DNA of 64,000 nt from Plasmopara viticola (GCA_001695595.3 MBPM02000044.1:186001-250000); one strand, 5' to 3'; positions 1 through 12,200 are shown, numbered from the stretch's first letter. Notes: generated from the letters alone by a model not told the origin. Numbers and translations are program-made.

Positions 1-974
1 ATTTCAAAATGCATATAATCAGCTTCTAGATGGTTTGGTGAAACGTCTAAAAATGCCTGCAACGACTATTAAAGATAATTTTCACTAATAAAAACGGAAA
101 TGGAGTCAAACTTTGACGAAGTATGCAAAAAAGGCATGTTCTCGACCTTATACCACAATTAATTCAAGCGTCTGATGGAGCTTTAGTTACCTTAAACTTA
201 ATAAATAATCTCGAGCTTATATATACGATGCTCTACAAATCATGGATAATCTCACCAAAAAAGAATACAAAGTATCGAGTGACTCTAAATACTGGAAAAG
301 CGATTAGACTTAGCGTTTCTTTTTATGCGCCAAACTCCACTGAAGTCATATCGCAACCTGATCACAATGATAGTGATCGATGAGCGAGATATTACGTTTG
401 GCATAAGTTTGACAATATTAATATCACCAGATTAGTTAAGGAAGCGCTGTTTGTGGTAAATGGCCTTTGTGAATTTTATCGGTTGATGAAGCTCTCTCAG
501 ACTGGCGTTTGAAGCTAAGTAGTTATGAGAATTCAATGTAACGAGGCCTCTTCATCATGTGGCTAACGTTGATCATCTGGAGTTGATTGGTCAGGGCTTC
601 GATATTTTTTGAACCATAGTCGTTTTTAGATGGCGCTACAAATTTGAAGTGATCGATTCCCTCAGACTCGTCGATCTCCTTTGCCATTTCTTGAGGCATT
701 AATTGTCGTCTAATTGTTTTCTCGTCGAAGCAATTTCTTTCTTTTGAATAAGTAGATTAAATGAGGTTTCCAATTCTTTAAAATCTTAACAATAAAGTGG
801 CTACCCACTAGTTCCAATATCGATTCTTGCAGCCTATCGACTTCAGGCAGTATGTATGAAATTGCACTAGGATCCTTATCTATCTACTATTCGTGGCGAG
901 AAATTACTGCTCAGCGCCAAAGCAGTAGTTTTAAGATCATATGATCAGCTGCTTCTACCATGACGACATACACG
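1..974. other. Decayed gene-free sequence
   Basis: No reading frame here has an ATG, reasonable length and a recognisable domain. The longest (123-383, plus strand, 86 aa) matches no family I know and has no signal peptide or membrane segment. The dense stop codons in all frames look like old decayed sequence. Confidence 0.5.
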
Positions 975-1221
975 ATTAAGATGTCGACGTTCAGAGACCC
1001 TCGAGTGCGTTTGTACTAAATTTACCGCACGATTCCAAACTACTTATGCTAATGTGACGAATATTTTGGTTAAAGTATCCCCACTCAGTGCGAAAAACAA
1101 AGCATTTAAAAATTCGCTCATGCTTTCGTCTCATTATGATGCAGCAATTGGAGGAGCGATTGCGTGGGATGATGGAGTCAATATTGCAATAATGGTTGGA
1201 CAGCCTTCTGCTCCGTCATGA
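975..1221 (+). pseudogene. Remnant of an M28-family (ERMP1-like) metallopeptidase
   Basis: Plus-strand translation gives DVDVQRPSSAFVLNLPHDSK from about 980. After a one-base frame shift near 1040 it gives YANVTNILVKVSP and LMLSSHYDAAIGGAIAWDDG, ending at a TGA at 1219-1221. Intact M28 aminopeptidases of the endoplasmic-reticulum metallopeptidase type have the same order: a VQ..SG.F.. segment, then .NVTN(I/V)LV, then a zinc-binding (S)H(Y/F)D followed about a dozen residues later by an (A/S)xDDG motif. The His-Tyr-Asp and Asp-Asp residues are still visible, but the frameshift, the early stop and the lack of the rest of the catalytic domain show it is dead. Family assignment is by motif memory. 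No neighbouring gene on this strand continues it. Confidence 0.5.
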
Positions 1222-1989
1222 ATAGAAGCAGCAAGAATACTTGAGACACTGACCTCGGTACGAGCGACCTTAGTTTCTCTTCCTTCTCCCGACATCGCGT
1301 TCCTATCCGTAATCTCAATCTTTACGAATTACACGAGGTGTTGTATCTGGAAATCTGAAGTTGAAATGGTAATTCTGGTACAAGAGTGAACGAAAATAAG
1401 TGCGGAAATTTTCTATTCCGTATCTGGAAATTCTGTGCTGTGCTCGGCAAAGAAGGCTCATGCCCCACTCATGATAGTAGTCGTTGTCTTGTGACAAAGT
1501 GGTACCGATGAGACCTTTGATATAACACCACATCTAAGTTTTTTTTTAATATAATATTAGCCGGATTCTCTACATTGTTAATGATGTTTGAGTTAAAAAA
1601 TGACGCCATATCAATGTCTAAAACGGAGGATAGATGATAATCTAACAGGGTTCTTATTCTTAGAGCTTAGAAGCTTCAAGTTTATTCAAGTTTCATGACT
1701 CTGACTATTGTCATCCGCAACCATCTGTCGTGACACACTGACCATTCGAAATGCTGCTTATCCCTGCGAGCACGACCTCTTGATCAGACCACGGGGTACC
1801 TAAAATCAATTTTGTACTGCATAAGCATTCGCTTCAAGCGGAGCTGTGTTGCCCACATGCGGTGAATTCTTCCGTGGCCACTATCTTGCGGCCAAAGCTG
1901 CTTTTTTGGAGCTTTGCAACCAGCTTTTTTTTTTCCTTGTAAGACGGTGTATCCTACATCTACAACGCTAGCTTTGCTTTTTCGGCAAC
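1222..1989. other. Unassigned decayed sequence
   Basis: Nothing supportable. A 72-codon minus-strand frame at 1315-1533 has a protein-like composition (aromatic and arginine rich) but no recognised motif. T-rich runs occur at 1541-1552 and 1925-1934. Confidence 0.4.
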
Positions 1990-2310
1990 TCGTGTTCCTA
2001 ACACAATTTAGCTACCCGCCAAGAAAATTCATGAAGGCTTCTGCCATCGAAAAATCGCCGCCTTCCAAATTGTTCTTGGTCTATACTCGAACAAGGTTTT
2101 TTAGAGGACCTTGCGCACAACAAATGTCTATACGGGCGGTTGACACGCATGGCCTTTCCCCACCAATCGATCCTGAACTCGTGCTTTAGTAGCCATTGTA
2201 TACCCAAAATTAAGTCAAACTTGTCCAGGTCAAGTACGAGAAAAAATGCTTTGTGTTGATGTAATTCAATGAATTTCTAGCCAGGAATATTAAAAAATGG
2301 AAGCTTCCAG
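1990..2310 (-). mobile_element. Ty3/gypsy protease (retropepsin-like) fragment, decayed
   Basis: Reading leftward from about 2290, the minus strand gives a continuous piece with KAFFLVLDLDKFDLILGIQW followed by LLKHEFRIDWWGKAMRV. This is the C-terminal part of the gypsy protease domain, where a hydrophobic VVDL..FD.ILG(M/I).WL stretch is followed by KH.P.IDW. The frame stays open to about 1998 and then degenerates. The active-site DSGA motif, expected upstream near 2.4-2.5 kb, was not found. A gag-like piece lies upstream in the same orientation (3740-4190), so both may derive from one element whose RT and integrase are lost or unrecognisable. Confidence 0.6.
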
Positions 2311-3739
2311 TATCGTTGTATCAGACAATGATCATGACGGTATTGTCTTAACCTAAGCACAAAATAGTCTAGTTTCTTAATGTCACAAGAGACACTCTAT
2401 GTAGCGATAATTCACATAGAGTTTAGGATGGGTGTAGCTCGGCGTCAAGATTAATCCATCATTAACTACAGTAAGTGCTTGTACTCAGACATCATACGTA
2501 GCGATGATCTCAATTATGTAGTAGACAAGTGCGTTTCAGCGTCAACGTCTCTACGTTGAATAAAAATCCCTAAGATGTCCTCGGTCCTAATCTTAGCTAA
2601 AAACTCAATTTGTCCTTATTCGATAGAATTGTGTATATCTGACGATGCCTTTACCTAAAGCGTAACTGCGGTGACATTGTAATAAAAGAATCTCTTCCGA
2701 TCATGTTTTTTTATAAACTACCTAGACGTCCTTTGTACTCTGTGGTCAATCTTGTACTGCATCTCCGTATTTTTTTTGCTGAGTTGTGTTGATCGCTCGT
2801 ATTTGAGTTATAATAGCAGCCGGAAGAAGGGTGTTGACCACTGTGTCTTGTGGACCTTTCTTACCCGCTTGCGAACATTGTTGCCCTCTGCCCTCAGTCG
2901 GTCGTGCCGTGCTACTCGTCTGTGGTATTCATTCTGTCTTTTGGACTTTTGTTACACTCGTGGACTTTTTACGCGCAATTGTTGCTGCTATGTTTCCAAT
3001 CTGTGCTATCTTCAACGCCTTAATAAGCCGAAAGCCTTAAAAAAGCATAACACTTCTCCTGCTTCTTTACTCCATAATTAGCAAGCTAGTTGATTTTGCT
3101 TACTCGGAACATATTGCTTTTTTCAGGTTTACGCCTAGACTTGTAGAAAGGTCAGTCCCTGCGATACCTTCTATATCGATTAACGGTGTTTACTTGCATC
3201 AGACTATCTTAAAAAAATGTATCAATAGGTATTACGGAGGTAATAACACGACTCCTCGATACCTAATTGAGCTACGTTGGCCAACTACACTTATATTGTT
3301 GCCTCGCCAACTGGTCCAAGGCTCAAGCTTTTCTGCCGAGGAACAAGTCATACTTGTCTATGCCATGAATTAAAAACGTCTCCGTGTAGACGAATTCTTA
3401 AAGCTTTACAGTCAGCTCTATTTCATCCTAGGCTTTATATAGAGCTGCAATTCGACCAACATCACTGCATATTACTCTTTCTTTTGTGACACCAGTCAAC
3501 GTACTTTGACTGAACATGTTTGCTGGCAGCAAATTTTCTTCACGCGCCAAAATCTACCAAGACTCAAAGTGTGTCCCTGTAAGTTTGTAAATTTGCGTGT
3601 TCAATTAGCGGTGTATCGCAGCTGCTATTTTTTCAGAAGCTGCGTAGCTATCAGAAGTGAATTCATATTGTCTGTATCAGTCAATAGCCAATTATGGAGA
3701 CAATGATCTTCAACAGTACCAATAGCCCTTTTCTGGCTC
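2311..3739. other. Decayed sequence between gag-like and protease-like pieces
   Basis: No recognised gene. The stretch 2750-3080 is pyrimidine-rich on the plus strand and open in two plus frames, which looks compositional rather than coding. It could be old LTR or untranslated retroelement DNA, but no paired LTR was identified. Confidence 0.3.
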
Positions 3740-4190
3740 TAAAGGCGCAGCTTCCACCAGCCACCGCGGGTAAAATGTTGATTGTCATTTTTGGACGGGT
3801 ACGGATGATGCCCATTGCTTGTTACAACAGTAGCATTGGGTGTTGCTTTCCGCTGTAACGCTTCCGTCTATTGAGGCTATGCCCAAGCCAGCACGCTCAT
3901 TAGAGTTTCGTCAAACGAGGAACTACCCATTCACGGCATTACAGAGAAGTGTGTCTTTCTGTGACAGCACCTATTTTGAGAGTAAGATTCATAGCCTCTT
4001 TCGTTGTCGCTACCTACAATTCAAAGCTGCAAGTACGAAGCGGGTCTCGCCTAAAGCCGTCGATAGACACGGTCAGCTTAATTTGTTCGGGGAGAGAGTC
4101 ATTAAACCCGTCAAAATCTACTTTCTTTATGAACATATTCGCGAAGCTCGTGCTTACTTTGCTTTCAGGCAAGATAGCAAAGCATGAAAC
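3740..4190 (-). mobile_element. Possible Ty3/gypsy gag fragment, decayed
   Basis: The minus strand gives FANMFIKKVDFDGFNDSLPE, then a segment ending DPLRTCSFELVATTKEAMNL once one in-frame stop is passed. Further left, in another frame, is a cysteine-rich CYCCNKQW piece at about 3820. Gypsy gag proteins have the pattern of a 'GL..GP.RT.LFR..P.TLEEA...A' helix followed by a CCHC zinc knuckle, and this remnant follows that order loosely. The knuckle has lost its His and last Cys. The similarity is weak and the call rests partly on the nearby protease piece in the same orientation. Confidence 0.35.
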
Positions 4191-6779
4191 TGTTAGATAT
4201 AAAAATTCGCCATAAAGAACGTTGCTTTTAACAGCATTTTTATGTCTTCTCTGGGCACTTAAAACTCAGATAAACGATATCACGAGGGATTGCCAAGTTC
4301 TTTGCTCGGACCTCCATGCAAGCGCCATCTACACCTGATTAACTGTGTTAAAGTCCAAAAGAATGCTGTAATTTTTCTTTTCTTTAAGAGTGGAAGCCTT
4401 AGACGCTACTACCGGAGCTACCGTATTTCTTTTTAGAGCAAAATGTTAGCGTGTAGCGTCCGAACTCCGTTTCTCGTGGCAGCAGAAAGGGCTGCTCAGG
4501 ATTTTGTCTCTCTCTCACTCATGGAAGGTAGAAGGGCTTCGAAGTGCGCGTTTGATGGAATCCAAAAGGTGAGTATCCGTTCCCGAACCTTTGCAAATGA
4601 TCAGGTAGACACCCCACATGCGTTAGACTGACTAGATTTGACGAGCTGACGCAGCACCTTGCACAGAGTAGTCGTGCAGGAAGATATACGATCTTCAGGA
4701 AAATTTACTTATTCTTGTTTGGGTAAATAGTGTATCGTTATGTACTTATTAGCTACGCGAAAAACGGTAAGCTTTTGATTTTAAAACATGATCCATGTAT
4801 CAAAAAATCTAACCAGTTGAAATAACGCGCAGCCAATAGAACAGTCCAAAGCACTGCGAATGACGCTAACTAGTTTTGCCTCGTGAATACACATCGCTAA
4901 TCGGAGAATTAAACGATCATCTCACAACTTTATCACAAATGTTCACATGGCGATGTCGATGCACCCAACTTCTTCATGTTAGGATTCTTCAAGGGACACT
5001 ACAATCCGCAGGATCCTAGTCTCATTTAAAGTTTGAGGAAGTTCGTGAACTCTTCAAAATTTGCCCCCACGCTCTGCCGAGCTGATTAAATGATCGGTGC
5101 AGCACTATCGATTTGAACTGGCCATAAACCTGGAATGTCGGATAGTCAGAATGCTGCTGGGATTTAAATAGCAAAGCACGCCTAAAATTTATTGCAAAGT
5201 AAGCGTTTGCTTTAACGCAGCTTGCAAACATAGCGATTAGACGCTCGTCGGTCGATATGGCTATAAAACACATTGACTATATCGCAAACGGAGTCAGGCA
5301 TCTCTATAAGATTATGAGTCCGCGATTGCCCTGAAGAATCTGGGGCATTACAAAAAGTGACGACCTCAATAGCAATCTTGATCTCGCACAGAGTCAACTT
5401 TGAAAATACTATAGCTCAATTGTGTTTAAATGACCCTGATACTTGCACACTTCGAATCTCGAGCTCGATCGTTGGCTGCTCGGAAAGTTTGCGCAGCTGC
5501 AAGTAAAACCGTCGCAATGGCTTTACATCATCGGATTAAAATGTTTTTAAAGGGAAAACTGGTGGGGACGAAGGCTGCTCATCCAGCTGTAAACACACAT
5601 AGGGTAACTATCAGACATTGGAATTTTAAGCAATGTTATTAACGAACGCGGATTAAAGACGAATCAACGCGGCTATAGTATATATTGTTCCCCTTTAAAA
5701 AAGGAAGATTTTAAGTAAATTCTTAACCGCATCGCAGGCTTCCAGTTTTAAGTCGCTGTGATCACTTTTTAAATCTCGATGAGCAATGCGGTACCTATGC
5801 AAATGTAACACTCATTTTATAAGCTCAATTAAAATCAACCGTGCAATTTCTTCGGTACATGCAAAGATGGCGCAAGGTCTCCGTCATCTACATACTCCAG
5901 CACGAGGATTAGAGTATGCTCTTAGATCGTGCGTGCGAAAGGCTTCGCAGGTTCCCATAGTGTTCAGGCGTGCCGAAGAGTGATGGAGAAATTTTATATG
6001 AGCAAGACATCGATTTCTACATTCGCCGCATCACCAGTACTTTACGCGGCACTCATGAATCCAACTTCTCGACATTTTACCGCTATTCGGATAAGAGGAA
6101 GCTCAGATTCATTCCCTTGGCACAAACACAATTTTTTGCCTCTTTGCGCATGCATAAAAAATAAATAACGTGCATCGTAAACCATTGTATTTGAATCAAC
6201 TTTTGATCCGAATACAACGGCTTACGATGTACAAAGTTATACATACGTTACTGTAAGTGGCTCGATCAATTTGCGCGAGTCGCGAGTTGGTGTCTCATGA
6301 TGTTACGGAAGGCTCTCTCATCGTTTTAGTTGCATTTGAAATCTCTGCTCTTGCTATTCAATTGCTATATGTGGGGTGTCGTTAGTGGTATGTCGTTCTT
6401 TCCATCATCTTTTATAAATGTTTAATCGTACTTTGAGATTTTAATTTAAAATTAAGGCTATTCATCGAGTGAGTGGGTCAGCGTTTTGCTCTGACACAGT
6501 AAATCGCTTCATACCGCTATCATGTTTCTTTACTCGCCTGGCTTTAACACATCCTAGATTATTTCCAAGCAATCAGGTCTCGCGACTTTTAATGAATCTG
6601 AGACATCTATTGATTTCTTTTGGAATGAATCTGCATAATTGCCAATTCCTATAAATAGTACTTATGCATATGCATTTGATATGATGTAATTACATGGCGT
6701 AACAGCCGTTACCATCAAACCTACTGGTGACGACGATTTCGTCGCATGACGTCCCATTAAGAAAATACCTAAGTCAAAG
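4191..6779. other. Gene-free decayed sequence
   Basis: No recognised coding region. All frames are interrupted within about 90 codons, and the short frames overlapping one another at 5929-6168 and 5970-6164 carry no motif. Probably eroded repeat DNA. Confidence 0.45.
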
Positions 6780-6789
6780 GATAGTGCTT

Positions 6790-7115
6790 ATGGTATTGGC
6801 TTCTCAATAGAGGTCGATGAGTCCGAAATTCTATTGAAGATTCTATACGGGCTCTTAAGTGGCTTCCCTCCTGATTCTATCAAACCACCAAGCTTTGTGA
6901 TGTATGCTACCCTCGAACTTGCGGGGTCCTATTACGGCTTCAACAAGTTGTCCCTCGGAGCCATTGGCCAACATGACGTTAATCGACTTTTGCTGGCGCT
7001 TGACATCCTTGCAATACGACTGCAATAATGATGTATAGTATACTGGACGCAGCTCTAGAATCCTGAGATTGTCCCAACTCATAGAAATCTCGCGAAAAAT
7101 TCTCCACGATTGGGA
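6790..7115 (-). pseudogene. Ty3/gypsy C-terminal chromodomain remnant
   Basis: A minus-strand frame of 115 codons (6855-7202) holds a LRPVYYTSLLQSYCKD segment, then INVMLANGSEGQLVEAVIG and KFEGSIHHKAWWFDRI. This matches the integrase C-terminus of chromoviral gypsy elements, where 'HPVF(H/Y)(V/T)SLL.PY' precedes a chromodomain with '(V)E.I(L/I)..R....G...YLVKW.GY....TWEP'. The aromatic cage positions are partly retained (WWF), and ATWEP-like residues continue past the annotated stop near 6850. The chromodomain targets integration toward heterochromatin in intact elements. Confidence 0.75.
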
Positions 7116-7479
7116 ATGGGCCAATTTATCTTGGCGCGAGGTTTTTAACTGACCAAGACCTTTGTGATAGACATCCAAACTCTTGCCGTCCAAAAGCGCC
7201 ATAGCGCCAGCTTGTAAGTCATCAACAAGGCTTTTCTTGTCACAATCGCTCTTGTGCTTAGCTCATCTGGTCCTGTGCGACCTTATGTAGCGTTATTTGA
7301 CGTAGTAGAAACTCTTGTGCCGACTTTTCCAACTTGTGAAATTTTGGATCTGATGCCGCATGATCCGGCAGAGAGAAACATAGGATAGATTGCTTTAAAC
7401 GGTATGATTCAATCGTAAAGTGTACGCGTCGATTTTAGGCTATCTTAGCCGAAGGCAAAAGGTTGTCCTAATCTTTATG

Positions 7480-7965
7480 TGCTGGGTTGATGACCTATCG
7501 GTTGTAAGACTATAATAAAGCAGTTAATCCTTTCCGCTTGTTCATCCGTATGTGCTTTACGAGCCGAAGCTAAATTGTGTCGTATTCACATAGCGGACAC
7601 GATTGCTTGCAATACCTTAGATGAGAACATGTTGACTCAGCCGGACACAGTGGTCTTTGGTATGACATAGTCTTTAATACATTTTTTATGAAGACTTTCC
7701 AATTTCTGCAATAGCGTTCGCTGTCTTCGTAGCGAAAAACAAAGACCTTTATGTAGAGCAGGCAATCATCACCGTGAAACCCTTAAAGCCACTTTTGGTC
7801 TCTAGCTAAGGCACGATGATGTCCATTAAGTTGTCGACCCATCTGTATCTTGCATCATCATGAGACTGAAGTAATTTTGGCGTAATTTCACAAGTGTTGA
7901 CATACCACTTGATGCACTTCGTCGTTTTCTGGACAGAAGCACCTTTGACATATGTTCAGATAGGT
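7480..7965 (-). pseudogene. Ty3/gypsy integrase remnant
   Basis: The minus strand gives a TTKCIKWYVNTCEI segment (zinc-binding HHCC region, second half), then RWVDNLMDIIVP at about 7817-7852 and SGFKGFTVMIACSTKR. A FFATKTANAIAEI segment follows, then AHTDEQAERINCFI at about 7507-7550. These correspond to the 'W..(I/V)(S/N).DFI..LP', 'DRLTK..HF.P', and 'HP.TDGQTERVN' signatures of the retroviral-type integrase core. The first catalytic Asp is preserved in 'MDII', and the final Glu lies in the 'QAERIN' piece. Several stops interrupt the frame. Confidence 0.8.
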
Positions 7966-8289
7966 AGTGTAAGATCCTGGGTGGCCTGACGTTAAAGAGT
8001 CGTCGTTTTCATGGATGGCACTTTCTTCAGATCTTCATTGTCTGGAATTTACAGTCGTGGAGTATCGTCCTCGCCTGTTTGGTCATAGAAAATGCGCACA
8101 TTCAATGAGTTTTTCGGCACATCATCTCTTTTTTCCGCTCCTTGATAATAATTCTTAATTCTCTTCCGCGCATACACTGTTTTTGTGAATTGAGCAATTA
8201 TAATCTTGTTTGTTCACATAGTCGCCACGATCTCGCGAATCTCAGCCGCTTCCAGTAGCTCTTGCATACAAACTTGGGCAGGTTTACTC

Positions 8290-8841
8290 TCGAATTCATG
8301 ATTGCATGACAGTGCAGTAGCCACGGCGTTCACTTTCATCGGTAATATACGCTATCAAAGGCTGAAATGCAGAAAGTTCAATGTAGTATCCAGCGACTCT
8401 GCGGTTTGTATACTTTTGCGTCAGGATCATCTTAATAATTTTATGATCCTTTTCGACCGTGGCCGATCGAGAAGAAAAACGCCATACTTTCAGCGCATGC
8501 CTATTTGCAAGCAGCTCTCGCTCACTAACAGGGTGGTTTGACTCGGCTAAGAGGAAGAGATCTAGCTCTTTCTTCATTTAAAACAAGACTCCTTTGGTTA
8601 CAAAGTCCGAAAATTCCATACGCTTACCAAATGGTTTCGTATAGTCCGGGGGAGTTAGGGCAGGCGGAAGCGTCAAGCGACGCTTGATTGCGGCAGCGTA
8701 TTTTATTGTTCGAGAGCTCGATTGCTTTTCGAAAACGTTTTTTCTCTTCATGCTGTCGTAAAAAGATCCTGCAACTAGCGCAACTTCTTTGCAGAACGTT
8801 GAGACATTGACTATCGGGCCTAAAAAGCCTTCCATTTGCTA
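8290..8841 (-). pseudogene. Ty3/gypsy RNase H remnant
   Basis: Two consecutive minus-strand frames carry it. The first (8578-8835) reads MEGFLGPIVNVSTFCKEVAL and ends KPFGKRMEFSDFVTKGVLF, matching the RT tether and the first RNase H strand, where functional elements have 'MDASDFAVGGVL'. The catalytic Asp position is changed here (MEFSDF). The second (8296-8577) reads HPVSERELLANRHALKVWRF, then EKDHKIIKMILTQKYTNRRV and a FQPLIAYI segment. That matches the RNase H 'ERELLA...AL..WR', 'TDHK.L' and 'NRR.AR(W)Y..L..F....YI.G' order. The frame break between them and the changed residues show it is inactive. Confidence 0.85.
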
Positions 8842-9250
8842 TTTTGCCCTAGGTCTGGCCACTTCGTGATGAGCATAACCCGGTCGGGGTCCATTCGGAC
8901 GCCTTTTGCCCGACAAAGTGTCCTCGGCATGGTTCACCTCTACGCAGAGCTAGCATTTTGACAACTCGATGTGAAGTTGCCGTTCTTCACACCAGTTGAT
9001 TCGATGGTCTTGAGCCGTAATATGGCCTGCGATATTTTCAGTTTGCGTGATCATGTTGATGTCGTCAAAAATATTCTAATCACATTCTTTAAGTCACAAG
9101 AGACTTTCTGCAAAAGCCGGTTAAGCGTTCCCAAGCTTCACCCTTCACCGCTTATTGCCTCGAACGGTGACGTGCGCTGGATCATCTTAAACGCTCTTCA
9201 ACGAGAGGTCCTATGCTAATTTCGTCCTGCTTTGACGGCGGACGAATTTG
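8842..9250 (-). pseudogene. Ty3/gypsy reverse transcriptase remnant
   Basis: The minus strand reads QDEISIGPLVEERLR near 9210-9240, the start of the RT fingers region where gypsy elements have 'DEI...L..L...G.I..S.SP'. It then reads VIRIFLDDINMITQTENIAG at about 9050-9090, which contains the FLDD catalytic box (YxDD in most elements). After LHIELSK it reaches GVRMDPDRVMLITKWP near 8850-8905, the thumb or connection region. Roughly 80 residues expected between the first two pieces are missing. Stops and frameshifts separate the pieces. Confidence 0.75.
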
Positions 9251-12200
9251 CTAGTAGTAAATTCCATGAAGTGATGGCTCGGTCATCCTGCCCACAACAT
9301 TACAGCACAATTTCGTAGTTTACATTTAGATATTTGGACTTGTTGTCAAAGATGAGTTGCAATAAAAACGTTACCAGAGGGGCACTGCATGCCGCAATTG
9401 TTGTCACTCCCCTCGATAGCGATTGAATGCAGCGCTTTGTCAGTGCGCTAAATATCACCGAGCGGACTCACGTTAGGGTGCTCAATTTAATCAGCTTGAG
9501 GCGGGTAATCTCAATGCCCCAATTTGGGCTTCCTATTTGACAGCGAAGTAAGCTTGGCGAATGCTGTCGCAGATCCTATGCGCAACTACTTTCTTAGATA
9601 TTAAGCACGCTATATTTTGAGGTTAAAAAGCGGTCCAATTTAGATGCCTTTGGCTTTACGCATCTAAATCCAACGCCAGATGAGACTACACCAGAATTCT
9701 GGACGAAGTATCTTGTTGTACTTATCCAAGCAATTTTTAAATCCAGTGGATGGGATTTTGTATTTAATCTCGAGTATTGGGAGTACTTGCCTTGGATAAG
9801 CCCGGATAACATCAGTTGCTGTTTAAGTCAGTCAGACAAAAATGTAGGCGCTCGATGTCGAAGCAGATTTTTTGCGTGATTGATCTCACTACCAACATTT
9901 CGGTGCTCGAGTGGCAGTGCACAAGCCTCTCACACTCCAGTAATTAGCCTAGAATTCACGACTCCAATATCACCTACTATACCATCAAGTATATACGTGT
10001 GCTTTGGTTAGCCGTGCCCAACTCAGAAATTTGTTGTAATCATCCCCGTGAATATCATGATGCTCATAAGTTGAACAAGATTTCATACGCCACACACCAT
10101 TTTGCAATTTTTCCTTGAACATTTTGACGAAATTTGCTTGTGTGTAGATGTCAAGCACCATTAGCACGAAAAAGTAACTCATCTTTCGGGACAGATTTAA
10201 TTAAGTTCTGCTACAGCTATTTAAATAGGACTAAACACATAGAGTAAGTCGGAAGAAGCATACATAGAATATGGGATTTGGAGCATATAAACCTCGTTGA
10301 AACCTTCTCCTCTAAAATAAAGGGGTAAAATGACTGAGTATACATATGCTTATCAAGCTTTAAAATTCACTAGTGTGTTTACGCATTTTAGCTATATATA
10401 CCTGGAAAAGTGCTAGAGCAAATGTATAGGACCTTGAACATTTTAACAAAAGGATTTGACTGTGCTTAAAAGGCCGAGAAAGTGTAAGAATCTTTTGCTA
10501 TAGTCTATAGAGCAAAACTTGTGAAAAACTTTCTTATAAAGGATCAAGATCTACCAGAATATGTTCGGCTCCTCTAGCTGCCGCAAGACACCTTGCGGCA
10601 GAGTTGTACTTACCAGTATCTGCTATTGTCAACGACGCATCTGCAGTGACTCCTAAATCTTTTGGCGAAATAGTCGAAAGGGTATGTAAACTTGGGTCTT
10701 GGACAACCAAGAGACAGGATTTGAGCTACGCTTTGTGGCATATATCTAGCACACTGGTTTAGCCAAGACGATTTTGCGAATCGAGTGCAATGAGTAAAAT
10801 TAAATTAGGCCTATTTAAATCAGGAGTTTTTATGCACGAGAAAGCTTTTATTGACCCCGATCGTGCGTAGCCTGTCAAGATTTTTGACGACAAAAGCACA
10901 TTAGCACGGAGAAAAATGAGCAGTTCGAGTAGTGTGGCGAGCTGGAGTGGTTAAAGCTCAAAGTTTGATGCACAATAAGCCCGTTTTGGTGTGATTAAAT
11001 CTGTTTTCTTATCAACATGGTGTTGAGGTAGTGTTGCTTGTGAAAAGTGAGCAAATCTATTGTGTTTGTACTTAAAAACGACGTCAATGTCTCTTTAGGA
11101 CTGCAACAATATCAATTTATCTTTTATTCTCAAAATCCAACCATGGATTTACAATTTGTGCTTTTAGACTCGTGTACGCGTGTTTTCAGACAAAGCGACA
11201 TATATTCTTGTATAAGGATAACATATGAAGAAGTAGCGTTTACAATTTAACTAACTAATCCTGAAATTAGACATCGAGTGTCGAATGCAAGTTTAACACC
11301 CGTGCTCGTCGTCGTTAGTGGTCATGTCGTCGGTAGGTGCTGACCTGTCGTTCTGCGACGTATACAAAGCCGCATTAAATGGTCACTCTTCAATGTTTGT
11401 TTCGTTTGAGGATGGCTTACATAACATTGAAATACCACGTTGATTTAATCTAATGCCAGGAAGCGCAGAAAATAGTGGTCTTTAACGGTTAAGGCACATC
11501 GTTTACTTATGAACAGAGAGAAGACCTTTATCACTGTTCTGACTTATCCTTCTTTAAGCCGACTAGCATTCATTTGATCATGTTTTAGTGATGACGCCTA
11601 AAGTAACTCGATAGTTGTCATTGACATCTGGAGACGAGTATACTAATACCTGATACACATCGGACGCTTGATGCCGTGCCGAATACGCTGACGACCACAT
11701 TCGAAAAAGATTTAATTATAGCCGTTGCCAAGTGGCCATACAAGCCCTCTTATAAGCCTGAAATGGGCCCAGTACTAAGAGCTTCTGAATTGCAAGGTCA
11801 TCGGTTACAGCTTTATGGTTTTGTATCGACCGGTGAAAGTACAGACTCCGCTATCTCCGCGCAAAGATAATCAAGTCATTTGCAAATGTCGACGAAATGT
11901 CAATTTATCCCGTCTCTAAATTTTGCAATAAATATAAACAACAGCGATACATTGGATGAATATGCATTTAATCGCTTCCCTCATCTTGATTGGTATGCTT
12001 CGCGGGTGTTGCGATCTGAACATTCAACTGGGCTTTTCTTTCTTTCACTCTTGCGGCAAAAAATGCCAAGAAATGTTTGAAATAAAATCGGGTCAAGCGA
12101 TGAGCTCTTCGAGTCTAGTGGGTTTCCGACGACTTTTGCAACGGCTTCACCTTAAAGTATTTTACGCTAGTCAGCAACGTTGGCCTCTTCCAAAGGGAAA

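Larger units (their letters stand above)
6780..9250 (-). mobile_element. Decayed Ty3/gypsy (chromovirus-like) pol region
   Basis: Reading leftward from 9250, the minus strand carries the gypsy pol domains in their usual order: reverse transcriptase, RNase H, integrase with zinc-finger region, and chromodomain, each described in its own entry. The order, spacing and orientation are those of one element with RT-RH-INT polyprotein organisation. Frames are broken many times by stops and indels, and the centre of RT (palm motifs between the N-terminal 'DEIS..L' segment and the catalytic box) appears deleted. Neither LTRs nor a primer-binding site could be identified, so the outer limits are approximate. 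It is a fossil and cannot encode working enzymes. Confidence 0.8.

Noticed and set aside
1315..1533. 72-codon minus-strand frame with aromatic-rich sequence
   Set aside because: No known motif, GT-AG extension or conserved start. Could be chance.
2752..3081. 109-codon plus-strand Cys/Leu-rich frame as a secreted protein
   Set aside because: Composition follows a pyrimidine-rich strand. There is no cleavable signal peptide followed by a domain, and the overlapping frame is equally open.
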